A DNA stretch of 64,000 nucleotides from Actinomadura rudentiformis (GTDB taxonomy: Bacteria; Actinomycetota; Actinomycetes; Streptosporangiales; Streptosporangiaceae). The translations under genes were made by a program, and so were the position numbers. Below are positions 39,981 to 49,471 of the stretch, in pieces. Position 1 is the first letter of the stretch, and each line of letters starts with the position of its first letter. The notes below the pieces were generated by a model. It had not been told where the DNA came from and ran no database searches. It saw nothing but the letters and a program-made list of their open reading frames with translations. The DNA lies in the NCBI RefSeq assembly GCF_008923185.1, contig NZ_WBMT01000009.1, positions 248,001 to 312,000 of the forward strand, in the 5' to 3' direction.

Positions 39981-41390
39981 TCACACGGCGAGGGCCGGGT
40001 GGCGGGCCGCGTGGTGGGTGGCCTGCTCGAAGGCGTGGCCGATCTGCAGAACGGCGAAGTCCGCCCGGTGCGGGCCGACGATCTGCAGGCCGACCGGCAG
40101 CCCGCCCGGCGTGAAGCCGCCCGGCACCGAGAGCGCCGGGCAGCCCGTCGCCGAGATGAGATACGAGGAGGCCATCCACTCCAGGTAGTCGCGCATCCGG
40201 CGGCCCGCGACCTCGGCCGGGTACTCCAGCCCGGTGTCGAACGGGACGACCTGGCTGACCGGCAGCAGCAAGGCGTCGTACTGCTCGAAGAACTCCCGCA
40301 CCTGGTGGAACAGCCGTGTGTGCAGCACCTCGGCCCGGCCGATGTCAGGCCCGGTCAGCGCGCGGCCGACCTCGATGTTGTCCACGAGTGAGCGCTTCAG
40401 CGCGGCTTCCGGCAGCATGCCGAGGGCGAGCTCGAACTGCCACGCCCGCAGGGTGCGGAAGACCTCGTCCGCGCCCGTCAGGTCGGGGCAGTCCTCCTCG
40501 ACGACGCAGCCAAGATCCGCGAAGACCTTCACGGCCGATCCGAGCGTCTCGACGACCTCCCGGTCCGCCGGCGCGAGCCCGCCGAGGTCGGGCGACCAGG
40601 CCACACGGAGCCCGGTCATGTCACGTTCCAGCGGCCGGGTGAACACCTCGCCGGGGGTCTCCAGCGCGATCGGGCTCCGCGGGTCGGGACCGGCCAGGAC
40701 CGACAACAACAGGGCGGCATCGCCGACGCTGCGAGCCATCGGCCCCTGCACCGACATCGTGGCCCAGGCCGCCAGGGCGGGCCACGACGGAACCCGCCCG
40801 GGCGACGGACGCAGCCCGACCACGTTGCAGAACGAGGCGGGGTTGCGGAGCGAGCCGCCCATGTCACTGCCGTCCGCGACGGCGTGCATGCCGCAGGCCA
40901 GGGCCGCCGCCGCGCCGCCACTGCTCCCGCCCGCGGACCTGCTCGGGTCGTACGGGTTGAGCGTCGCCCCGAAGATCGGGTTGAACGTGTGCGATCCGGC
41001 GGCGAACTCGGGCACGTTGGTCTTGCCGAGCGTGATGACCCCGGCGGCGCGCATCCGTTCGATCACCAGCTCGTCGCGCACCGGCACGTTGTCGGCCAGC
41101 AGCGGTGAACCCCAGGTCGTCCGGATCCCCGCCGTCTCGTGGGTGTCCTTGTGCGCCACCGGCAGGCCGTGCAACCGGCCCGCATAGCCGGCGGACATCA
41201 GGGCCTCGTCGGCGGCCCGCGCCTGGTCCAGAGCCTGCTCGGCGAGCAGCGTGACGATCGCGTTCACCTGCGGGTTGGTGCGTTCGATCTGGGCCAGGTG
41301 CGCTTCGGTCACCTCGCGCGCGGACAGTTCCCGGGCCCGGATCCGGCGGACGAGGTCACGGGCAGAGGCGAAGCAGAGCTCAGCGGACAC
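39981..41390 (-). CDS. Amidase (amidase-signature family)
   Basis: I choose GTG 41390, which follows GGAGG by 5 nt, over an ATG seven codons upstream; the frame stays open far beyond but that is a shadow of the carboxyltransferase gene. The 469-residue protein has the triad: Lys in PVAHKDTHET, and the two Ser in RSAGGSSGGAAAAL and SDMGGSLRNP. The C-terminal ATGCPALSVPGGFTPGGLPVG is complete. It resembles broad amidases of the Aam/indoleacetamide hydrolase group; the substrate is unknown. It is divergent from the carboxyltransferase gene (78 bp between starts). Confidence 0.92.
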   Translation of the reverse strand: MSAELCFASARDLVRRIRARELSAREVTEAHLAQIERTNPQVNAIVTLLAEQALDQARAADEALMSAGYAGRLHGLPVAHKDTHETAGIRTTWGSPLLADNVPVRDELVIERMRAAGVITLGKTNVPEFAAGSHTFNPIFGATLNPYDPSRSAGGSSGGAAAALACGMHAVADGSDMGGSLRNPASFCNVVGLRPSPGRVPSWPALAAWATMSVQGPMARSVGDAALLLSVLAGPDPRSPIALETPGEVFTRPLERDMTGLRVAWSPDLGGLAPADREVVETLGSAVKVFADLGCVVEEDCPDLTGADEVFRTLRAWQFELALGMLPEAALKRSLVDNIEVGRALTGPDIGRAEVLHTRLFHQVREFFEQYDALLLPVSQVVPFDTGLEYPAEVAGRRMRDYLEWMASSYLISATGCPALSVPGGFTPGGLPVGLQIVGPHRADFAVLQIGHAFEQATHHAARHPALAV

Positions 41391-41468
41391 GGGGTCCTCC
41401 ATTCTCGTCATGGTCATTGTCGCCGACCGGGGTGCCATGGCGTGCGCGCCCGCTGACAGGATGTGGGC

Positions 41469-43061
41469 ATGACAGCAGGGACGACCCGGGTGGGCGCGCG
41501 CGACCTGCTGCGACGCGTACTCGACGAGGACGGCTGGAGGTCCTGGGACACCGCCCCCGCCGAGGTCGCCGCGCCGGGGTCCGCCTACGCGGCCGCCCTC
41601 GCCGCCGCCCGTGAACGCAGTGGATGCGACGAGGCCGTCCTCACCGGGGAGGGCCGCCTCCGGGGCCGCCGCGTGGCCTGCGTGGTGTCGGAATTCCGCT
41701 TCCTCGCCGGATCGATCGGGCTCGCGACCGCCGACCGGATCGTCGCCGCCATCGAACGCGCCACCGACGGCGGCTTGCCGCTCCTCGCCGCACCCTCCTC
41801 CGGCGGCACGCGGATGCAGGAGGGCACGATCGCGTTCGCCCAGATGGCCCGCATCACCGCCGCCGTGACAAGGCACCGTGCCGCCGGACTGCCCTATCTC
41901 GTCTATCTGAGACACCCCACGACCGGCGGCGTCTTCGCGTCCTGGGGATCGCTCGGCCACGTCACCGCGGCCGAGCCCGGCGCGTTGATCGGATTCCTCG
42001 GCCCCCGCGTCTACGAGGGGCTGCACGGGGAGCCGTTCCCGGCCGGCGTCCAGACCGCTGAGAACCTCGCGGCCAAGGGCCTGGTCGACGCCGTCGTCGG
42101 GGTGGACGAACTGCCGGACGTCGCCGCCGACGCCCTGGACGTTCTCTGCACCCGTCCGCTGTCCGATCCCGAGCTGATCGCCGAGGCGCCCGCACGAACG
42201 GCGGAGTCCTCGGCCTGGGACTCGATCGAACGTTCCCGCAAGCCCGACCGGCCGGGAGTCCGGGAGCTCCTCCGGTACGGGGCCACCAGGGTCACGCCCC
42301 TCTCCGGCACGGGCCAGGGCGAAGCGGATCCAGGACTGCTCCTCGCCCTGGCCAGGTTCGGCTCGGTACCGTGCGTCCTGGTCGGCCAGGACCGCCGCAG
42401 CCAGCGCACGGGCCACCCGCTCGGCCCCGCCGGGCTCCGCGTCGCACGCCGTGGCATGAGCCTCGCGGCCGAGCTGGGCCTTCCGCTCGTCACCGTGGTC
42501 GACACCCCCGGCGCGGTGCTCTCCGCGGAGGCCGAGGAGGGCGGACTCGCAGGCGAGATCGCGCGCTGCCTGGCCGACATGATCACGCTTGCGGCGCCCA
42601 CCGTCTGCCTTCTCCTGGGGGAGGGAACGGGCGGCGCCGCGCTCGCCCTCCTCCCCGCCGACCGCGTGCTGGCCGCGAGCCACGCCTGGCTGTCGCCCCT
42701 GCCGCCCGAGGGCGCCTCGATCATCGTCCACCGGACGCCCGGCCGCGCCCCCGAGATGGCCGAGGCCCAGGGCGTTCGTTCGGCCGACCTGCTCCGCGAG
42801 GGCATCGTCGACGAGCTGGTCGGCGAACATCCGGACGCCGCGGACGAGCCCGAGCGGTTCTGCCGCCGTGCCGCCGCCGCCCTCGAACGCGCCCTTCTCG
42901 GCGTCCGGGGTGCCGATCCGTCCGCCCGCCAGGCCCGTTACATCAACCTTGGCGTGGGAGGACCAGGCGGGCCGCGTCGAGGGCCAGCGCGAGTTCCACG
43001 ACGTCCCTCGGGCGGTGCAGCGAGCGGGACGTCAGCTGCTCCAGGCGGCGGAGGCGGTTGA
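41469..43061 (+). CDS. Acyl-CoA carboxylase carboxyltransferase-type protein (fused beta/alpha)
   Basis: ATG 41469 starts a 530-residue protein containing both halves of a carboxyltransferase: an AccD-like N half (VSEFRFLAGSIGLATADRIV, PSSGGTRMQEG, YLRHPTTGGVFASWG, GPRVYEG) and an AccA-like C half (RRGMSLAAELGLPLVTVVDT, EEGGLAGEIARCLADM, GEGTGGAALALLPADRVL). Such proteins move carboxyl from biotin to acyl-CoA. No biotin carboxylase or biotin carrier is nearby. The last 119 bp overlap the convergent PucR-type gene; the final 40 residues (GPGGPRRGPARVPRR-like, Gly/Pro/Arg-rich) look like a read-on extension caused by loss of an earlier stop. Confidence 0.88.
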   Translation: MTAGTTRVGARDLLRRVLDEDGWRSWDTAPAEVAAPGSAYAAALAAARERSGCDEAVLTGEGRLRGRRVACVVSEFRFLAGSIGLATADRIVAAIERATDGGLPLLAAPSSGGTRMQEGTIAFAQMARITAAVTRHRAAGLPYLVYLRHPTTGGVFASWGSLGHVTAAEPGALIGFLGPRVYEGLHGEPFPAGVQTAENLAAKGLVDAVVGVDELPDVAADALDVLCTRPLSDPELIAEAPARTAESSAWDSIERSRKPDRPGVRELLRYGATRVTPLSGTGQGEADPGLLLALARFGSVPCVLVGQDRRSQRTGHPLGPAGLRVARRGMSLAAELGLPLVTVVDTPGAVLSAEAEEGGLAGEIARCLADMITLAAPTVCLLLGEGTGGAALALLPADRVLAASHAWLSPLPPEGASIIVHRTPGRAPEMAEAQGVRSADLLREGIVDELVGEHPDAADEPERFCRRAAAALERALLGVRGADPSARQARYINLGVGGPGGPRRGPARVPRRPSGGAASGTSAAPGGGGG

Positions 43062-44175
43062 AGACCGTATTGCGGTGGCAGTAGAGGCGGCTCGCCGTGT
43101 GGATGGCCGAGCCCTCGCAGTCCAGCCAGGTGGCGAGGGTCTCCAGCAGGATCTCCCGGTCGGACGGGTCGAGCTCGGCCAGCGGGCCGAGGACCTGGGA
43201 GCCCAGCAGGTCGCCGAGCTCGGGCTGGGCGACGACGAGGGCCGCCGGGAGATTTCTGTCGAGCCGGACGATCCGGTGGTCCCCCGGACGGCAGGTGCCG
43301 AGGGCGACCTCCGCCAGCCAGCGGCCCCGGCCGAGTCCCGCCAGGCCCTCGATGACCGCACTGACCCCGGCCTCGCCGCGCACCAGGGGCTGGAGAGCGG
43401 TGACGACGTCCTCGACGTCGTGCTCGCCGAGGGACACGACGCCCACCTCGGCGTCGGTGCGCATCCGCCAGACGAAGCGCATCCCGCCGATCTCCTCAGG
43501 GCGTTCGAAGCCGCTGTCGCGCACGGACACCCGCAGGACGACGACGGCGTAGCGCCCGTGTTCGGGGAGGTCGAGCGCCGCTGAGGCGGCCTTGGCGAGG
43601 CCGGGGTCGGCGCCGCGGCCTTCGAGGAGGGCGTCCAGGAGCGCCTGGACCCGCTCGCTGCTTCGCCTGAGCAGTTCGGACTCCGTCCGCCGGTACGACT
43701 CGGACACGACGGTCGACTGCTGCTCGATCGTGTGCCAGACGGCGCTCGCGTAGCGGAGCAGTACCTGGAGGGAGTCGGGGTCCTCTTCGGAGACCACCTG
43801 GATCAGGGCCTCCCAGATGATGCGGCCGCCCATCCGGTAGCTGCGCAGGAGGGACTCCAGCGGGAGCCCCTGCTCGCAGCGGCGCCGCCCGGTGCGTTCG
43901 GCGACCGAGAGGTCCGCGCGCTCACCGGCGGCCTTTCGCCGCATCTGCTCGATACCGGCCTCCAGGCTGTCGCGGACCGACTCCCAGAACTCGTCCTTGG
44001 GCACGAACTCCCCGTACGCCGGGTCCTCCGCCAGGACCTCGGCGACCAGGCGGTCGGTGAGGTCGGGCACGCGCAGCAGGAGCGCGCCGGTCGCCGAGGC
44101 CGCGAGGGCGTTGGCGGCCTTGAGGCCCGGGTCCTGGACGCGCGCTGCGAGGGCATCGGTGCTGGTAGACGGCAT
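42943..44175 (-). CDS. PucR/CdaR-type transcriptional regulator
   Basis: This 410-residue protein has an N-terminal RsbR-like helical region (about 30-160, LRVPDLTDRLVAEVLAEDP, CEQGLPLESLLRSYRMGGR), a middle GGDEF-like/degenerate sensor (about 200-300), and a C-terminal PucR helix-turn-helix (LLETLATWLDCEGSAIHTAS, LYCHRNTVFNRLRRLEQLTS). It lacks the N-terminal PucR domain of the regulator at 54566. It is divergent from livF and likely controls that transporter operon, as in similar actinobacterial clusters. The 3' end overlaps the carboxyltransferase gene. Confidence 0.88.
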   Translation of the reverse strand: MPSTSTDALAARVQDPGLKAANALAASATGALLLRVPDLTDRLVAEVLAEDPAYGEFVPKDEFWESVRDSLEAGIEQMRRKAAGERADLSVAERTGRRRCEQGLPLESLLRSYRMGGRIIWEALIQVVSEEDPDSLQVLLRYASAVWHTIEQQSTVVSESYRRTESELLRRSSERVQALLDALLEGRGADPGLAKAASAALDLPEHGRYAVVVLRVSVRDSGFERPEEIGGMRFVWRMRTDAEVGVVSLGEHDVEDVVTALQPLVRGEAGVSAVIEGLAGLGRGRWLAEVALGTCRPGDHRIVRLDRNLPAALVVAQPELGDLLGSQVLGPLAELDPSDREILLETLATWLDCEGSAIHTASRLYCHRNTVFNRLRRLEQLTSRSLHRPRDVVELALALDAARLVLPRQG

Positions 44176-44259
44176 GACGTCCTCCCATGGGTGACCGGCA
44201 TCACTTTGGCATGGGACGCCATGGAATCACTAGATGTGAGGGCCGATTCACCCGCATGC

Positions 44260-44363
44260 TGTGCGCTCCGCACAACCCGAATGCTGTTCCGTTGGACGCC
44301 CGCCCCGACTTGTCCACGCCCCATGGACGGTGTCCGGTCTCCCATGTTGTGGTGCGTGCCACA
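44260..44363. promoter_or_regulatory. Two TGTG/CACA inverted repeats in the liv promoter region
   Basis: TGTGCG-CTC-CGCACA (44260-44274) and TGTGG-TGCGTG-CCACA (44348-44363) lie between the divergent regulator and livF genes. They share TGTGS/SCACA ends and are candidate operators for the PucR-type regulator. Confidence 0.5.
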
Positions 44364-44381
44364 CGACGATGGGAGGCGCCT

Positions 44382-45211
<830 letters not shown>

Positions 45212-45215
<4 letters not shown>

Positions 45216-46054
45216 GCGAGCTCATCGTGGACGGCTTGACGGTGCGGTTCGCCGGGTTGACGGCGTTGGACGCGGTCGACTTCGCGGTGCCCGAGGGCAG
45301 CGTGCACGCCGTCATCGGGCCGAACGGGGCGGGCAAGTCGACCTGCTTCAACGTGTTGTCCGGCGTCTATCGCGCCACGGAGGGCAGTGTGCGGTTCGCC
45401 GGCGCCGAGCTGACCGCGCTGTCGCCGCACAAGATCGCGGCGCTGGGCGTGGCCCGCACGTTCCAGAACATCGCTCTGTCGTCACGGCAGAGCGTCGAGA
45501 ACAACCTCATGCTCGGGCGGCATCGGCTGACCCGGGCAGGATTCGCCTCGGCCGGCCTGCGGCTGCCCCGCGCGCGGCGCGAGGACGCCCGGCACCGGGG
45601 ACGGGTCCGGGAGATCGCCCGGTTCGTCGGCGTGAGCGAGTACCTGGACGCCCCCGTCGGGATGCTCCCGTACGGCGTCCAGAAACGGGTCGAGCTGGCC
45701 CGGGCACTGGCCATGGAACCGAGCCTGCTCCTTCTGGACGAGCCGGTGGCCGGGATGAACGGCGACGAGAGGCGCCGGATGGCCGAGGTCATCGTCGCCG
45801 CGCGGGCCGACCTCGGCCTGTCGATCCTGCTCGTCGAGCACGACATGGGCATGGTCATGAAGCTCGCCGACCGGGTGACGGTCCTGGACTTCGGCCGCCG
45901 GATCGCCGACGGCACGCCGGACGAGGTCCAGCGCGACCCGGCGGTGATCCGCGCCTATCTGGGCGCCGCGCACACCGTCGACGCCGGGGAGCTGGCGGTC
46001 ACCGGGGAAACGGCGGCGGACGCCGCGCGGCAGAAAGCAGAGGAACGGGCTTGA
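45212..46054 (+). CDS. livG: Branched-chain amino-acid-type ABC ATPase
   Basis: GTG 45212 overlaps the livF stop. The 280-residue protein has the LivG signatures: Walker A GPNGAGKST, LGVARTFQN, the YGVQKRVELARAL in place of a classic LSGGQ (signature region LPYGVQKR is degenerate, as in many LivG), Walker B LLLLDEPVAGMNGDE, and switch LLVEHDMGMVM. It pairs with LivF as the ATPase heterodimer. TTGA overlap with livH follows. Confidence 0.9.
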
Positions 46055-46941
46055 CGACCTTCATCGAGCTGGTGGTCAACGGGCTGTCGGTGGGATCGGT
46101 GTACGCGCTGATCGCCCTCGGCTTCGTGATCATCTTCAAGGCCACCGAGGTGGTGAACTTCGCGCACGCCTCGCTGCTGCTGGTCGGCGGGTACGTGACG
46201 GCGATCCTGCACGACGACATCGGGTTCCTGCCCGCGCTGGGCGCCGGAATCGCGACCGCGGCCGTCGTGGGCGCGCTGGTGGAGTTCCTGGTGCTGCGCC
46301 GCGCCACGGTCGAGAACCACGCCGTGCTGGCGATCGTCACGATCGGCGTGGACATCATGCTCACCACCGAGCTGACCCGGCGCATCGGCACCGAGGTCCT
46401 CACGCTGGGCGACCCCTGGCAGAACGGGATCTACACCATCGGCGGGGTCAGCATCGCGCACACCCGGATCGCGGCGCTGGTCACCGCGGCCGTGCTGATC
46501 TCGGCGTTCCTGCTCGCCTTCCGCTACACCTCGTGGGGCGTGGCGATGCGCGCGGCGGCCGAGGACAGCGAGACGGCGGCGCTGATGGGCATCCGGCTCT
46601 CCCGGGTGTCGCTGGGCGCCTGGGCGGTGGCGGGGGCCCTGGCCGCCGTGGCCGCGCTGTTCCTGACCGTCTTCCCGACGCCCGGCCTGGACCGCAGCAC
46701 GTCGTTCGCGGCGATGAAGGCCTTCCCGGCCGCGATCCTCGGCGGGCTCGACTCCACCACCGGGGCGCTGGCCGGCGGCCTGATCATCGGGCTCACCGAG
46801 TCGCTGGTCACCGGCTACCAGGGTGACCTGGCGTTCATGGGCCGCGGCATCGGCGAGGTCGCGCCGTTCCTGGTCATGCTCGCGGTCCTGCTCATCCGGC
46901 CCGCAGGGCTCTTCGGGACGAGGGAGCTGACCCGTGTCTGA
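46051..46941 (+). CDS. livH: Branched-chain amino-acid-type ABC permease
   Basis: The TTG at 46051 overlaps the livG stop (TTGA) and gives MTTFIELVVNGLSVGSVYAL, the normal LivH N terminus. The 296-residue protein has about eight membrane helices and the family motifs NFAHASLLLVGGY, GVAMRAAAEDSETAALMGI (cytoplasmic coupling loop) and AILGGLDSTTGALAGGLIIG. It forms the pore with LivM. The rare start may lower its translation or rely on coupling to livG. Confidence 0.9.
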   Translation: MTTFIELVVNGLSVGSVYALIALGFVIIFKATEVVNFAHASLLLVGGYVTAILHDDIGFLPALGAGIATAAVVGALVEFLVLRRATVENHAVLAIVTIGVDIMLTTELTRRIGTEVLTLGDPWQNGIYTIGGVSIAHTRIAALVTAAVLISAFLLAFRYTSWGVAMRAAAEDSETAALMGIRLSRVSLGAWAVAGALAAVAALFLTVFPTPGLDRSTSFAAMKAFPAAILGGLDSTTGALAGGLIIGLTESLVTGYQGDLAFMGRGIGEVAPFLVMLAVLLIRPAGLFGTRELTRV

Positions 46942-48109
46942 CGCCGCACAGGCCAGGCAGCCCTCAGCCAAGCCGGCCTCATCCAAGCCCGCCTCCTCCA
47001 ACCGGTCGGCGGCCCTCCGCAGGCCCTCCGTCCCGCTCGCGGTGGTGGGCGCGGCGGTCCTGCTCGCCTTCCCGTTCTACCTCGACTCGTTCTGGCTGCA
47101 GACCGGGTTGTTCGCGATCTCCGCGGCGATCGGCGCGATCGGGCTCAACCTGCTGACCGGCGCCACCGGCCAGCTGTCCATGGGGCACGCGTTCTTCCTC
47201 GCGGTCGGCGCGTACGGATACGTGTTCCTGGCGGCAGACTCCGACACCAAGCTCACCGGGCTCGGGCTGCCGACGCCGGTCGCGTTCGCCGGCGCGGTGG
47301 TGATGGCCGGGATCGCGGGCGGGCTGTTCAGCCCGATCGCGGGGCGGCTGCGCGGCACCTATCTCGGCATCGCGTCGCTCGCCCTGATCTTCATCGGGCA
47401 GCATGTGCTGTTCAACGCCGAGAGCGTCACCGGTGGCTTCAACGGCCGGAACGTGCCGCCGCTGGAGCTGCCCGGGATCGTCTTCGACGACTCGCCGGAG
47501 CTGGTGGTCTTCAACGTGCCGCTGGGCGCGCTGGAGCGGCTCTGGTTCCTCGGGCTGGTGTTGCTCGCGCTCGCCGCCTGGCTCGCGCGCGGCGTGCTGC
47601 GCGGCCGGCCGGGCCGGGCGCTCAACACCATCCGCGACCACGAGGTCGCCGCGTCGGTGATGGGCGTGCCGGTGGCGCGCTACCGGGCCGGCGTCTTCGT
47701 GCTCTCGTCGATGTACGCGGGCACGGCGGGAGCGCTGCTGGCCCTCATCTTCCGCCGGACCGTGCCCGAGTACTTCGGCATGTTCCTGTCCCTCGACTAC
47801 CTGGCCATGATCGTCATCGGTGGTCTGGGCACCGCCGCCGGGGCGGTGATCGGCGCGATCTTCGTGTCGTTGCTGCCCCAGCTGCTCACCCGTTACAGCG
47901 ACGGCCTCCCGCTGGTCGCCGCACCCGGCTCCGGCGGCGTCTCGCCCGCCGAGGCCTCCCGCATCCTGTACGGCGCCGCCGTCGTCGCCGTCGTCCTCTT
48001 CCTGCCCGGCGGACTGCTCGGCCTGTGGACCCGGCTCCGCATGGTCGTCACCGCCCGCAGGGCCCCGCGTACCCTGCCCCGACTCGAAAAAGAGGAACAA
48101 CCAGCATGA
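46934..48109 (+). CDS. livM: Branched-chain amino-acid-type ABC permease
   Basis: GTG 46934 overlaps livH by 8 bp. The 391-residue LivM permease has an N-terminal Ala/Lys/Ser repeat (AKPASSKPASSN), about ten membrane helices, and motifs LLTGATGQLSMGHAFFLAVG, NTIRDHEVAASVMGVPVARY and MIVIGGLGTAAGAVIGA. The repeat (SKPASSKPASS) lies before the first helix. The C-terminal tail contains the rare ARRAPRTLPRLEKEEQ. The substrate-binding protein gene begins inside its stop region. Confidence 0.9.
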   Translation: MSDAAQARQPSAKPASSKPASSNRSAALRRPSVPLAVVGAAVLLAFPFYLDSFWLQTGLFAISAAIGAIGLNLLTGATGQLSMGHAFFLAVGAYGYVFLAADSDTKLTGLGLPTPVAFAGAVVMAGIAGGLFSPIAGRLRGTYLGIASLALIFIGQHVLFNAESVTGGFNGRNVPPLELPGIVFDDSPELVVFNVPLGALERLWFLGLVLLALAAWLARGVLRGRPGRALNTIRDHEVAASVMGVPVARYRAGVFVLSSMYAGTAGALLALIFRRTVPEYFGMFLSLDYLAMIVIGGLGTAAGAVIGAIFVSLLPQLLTRYSDGLPLVAAPGSGGVSPAEASRILYGAAVVAVVLFLPGGLLGLWTRLRMVVTARRAPRTLPRLEKEEQPA

Positions 48110-49365
48110 ACCGCACCGTGCTCAGATCAACGGCGGCGCTGGCGATCGTGCTCGCCGCCGCCACCGGGTGCAGCAGCAAGGCCACCGGCGGATCCGGCGG
48201 CACCGGCTCGGACGGCGTCAAGCTCGGCCCCGGCGTGACCGCAGACAAGATCAAGGTCGGCATCGTCAGCGACCTCACCGGCGTCTACGCCCCGCTGGGC
48301 AAGAGCCTGACGCAGGCCCAGCAGCTCTACTTCGAGGAGGTCAACGCGGCCGGCGGGGTGTGCGGCCGCAAGGTGGAGGTCGTGGTCCGCGACCACGGCT
48401 ACGACGTGCAGCGGGCGATGGCGGCCTACAGCGAGCTCCAGGCCGACGTGGTCGGGATCCCGCAGTTCATCGGCTCCCCGATGGTGACCGCGCTCAAGGG
48501 CCGGATCAACAGCGACAAGATGTTCGTGGTCCCGATGGCCTGGTCGACCACGCTGCTGGGCAGCGAGTCCATCCAGGTCAGCGGAACCACGTACGACATC
48601 GACATGATCAACGCCCTGGACTTCCTCACCAAGGAGAAGGGCGTCGAGAAGGGCGACAAGATCGGGCACGTCTACTTCGAGGGCGACTACGGCGAGAGCG
48701 CGCTGCACGGTGCCAAGTACGCCGCGGGCAAGCTCGGCCTCCCCCTCGTCGAGCAGAAGATCAAGGCCACTGACAACGACATGAGCGCCCAGGTCGCCGC
48801 GCTCAGGAACGCCGGGGTGAAGGCGATCCTGATGAGCGCCGGGCCCAAGCAGTCGGCCTCGCTCGCCGGCGTCGCCCGCGCCAAGGGCATGATGGTGCCG
48901 ATCGTGGCCAGCAACTCCGGCTTCGCGCCGCAGTTGCTGCAGACCCCGGCGGCGCCCGCGCTGCTCAAGGACTTCTACCTCGCCAGCGCCGGGGCGCCGA
49001 TCGGCGCGGACCTTCCCGCCCAGAAGAAGCTGGCCGACGCGTACGGCAAGAAGTACCCGGGCCAGCCGCGCGACAACGCGGTCGTCAACGGCTACACCTC
49101 GGCCGCCTTCTTCACCGACGCGCTCAAGAAGGCCTGCACGGCCAAGGACCTGAGCCGCGCCGGGATCATCAAGGCGCACCGTTCCGGCAGCACCTACGAC
49201 GACGGCTTCGGCACACCGATGAACTTCAGCAAGTTCGACCAGCCCGCCACCCGCAAGACCTACATCCTGCGGACCGACGCCAAGGCGCTCGGCGGCCTGG
49301 TGATCCAGCGTCAGGCCACCGAGTCGGACATGGCCGAGCAGTACGAGGTGCCCGCAGGGTCATAG
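48106..49365 (+). CDS. livK: ABC substrate-binding lipoprotein, LivK/amide-urea type
   Basis: ATG 48106 overlaps the livM stop (ATGA) and follows GAGGA by about 10 nt. The 419-residue protein has a lipoprotein signal (lipobox AATGC with Cys22), a Ser/Gly linker, and a periplasmic-binding-protein type I fold of the Peripla_BP_6 class (KVGIVSDLTGVYAPLGKSLT, GGVCGRKVEVVVRDHGYD, VYFEGDYGESAL, AILMSAGPKQSASL). It ends the operon, unlike the usual livK-first order. Ligand specificity cannot be read; related proteins bind branched-chain amino acids, amides or aromatics. Confidence 0.9.
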   Translation: MNRTVLRSTAALAIVLAAATGCSSKATGGSGGTGSDGVKLGPGVTADKIKVGIVSDLTGVYAPLGKSLTQAQQLYFEEVNAAGGVCGRKVEVVVRDHGYDVQRAMAAYSELQADVVGIPQFIGSPMVTALKGRINSDKMFVVPMAWSTTLLGSESIQVSGTTYDIDMINALDFLTKEKGVEKGDKIGHVYFEGDYGESALHGAKYAAGKLGLPLVEQKIKATDNDMSAQVAALRNAGVKAILMSAGPKQSASLAGVARAKGMMVPIVASNSGFAPQLLQTPAAPALLKDFYLASAGAPIGADLPAQKKLADAYGKKYPGQPRDNAVVNGYTSAAFFTDALKKACTAKDLSRAGIIKAHRSGSTYDDGFGTPMNFSKFDQPATRKTYILRTDAKALGGLVIQRQATESDMAEQYEVPAGS

Positions 49366-49413
49366 CCCGGTAGGGCGTGTTCACAGTCGGCGCCCGTACT
49401 ACCGGCGAAGTAG

Positions 49414-49447
49414 GGCCGGGACAGTCCGTTCGCAGGATGTCCCGGCC
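49414..49447 (+). terminator. Terminator after liv operon
   Basis: GGCCGGGACA (49414-49423) pairs perfectly with TGTCCCGGCC (49438-49447) around a 14-nt loop, 49 bp after livK. It lies 24 nt before the next start, so it could also fold in that gene's leader. Confidence 0.65.
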
Positions 49448-49471
49448 GCTCGCCGTCGTTACGTTCAAAGC

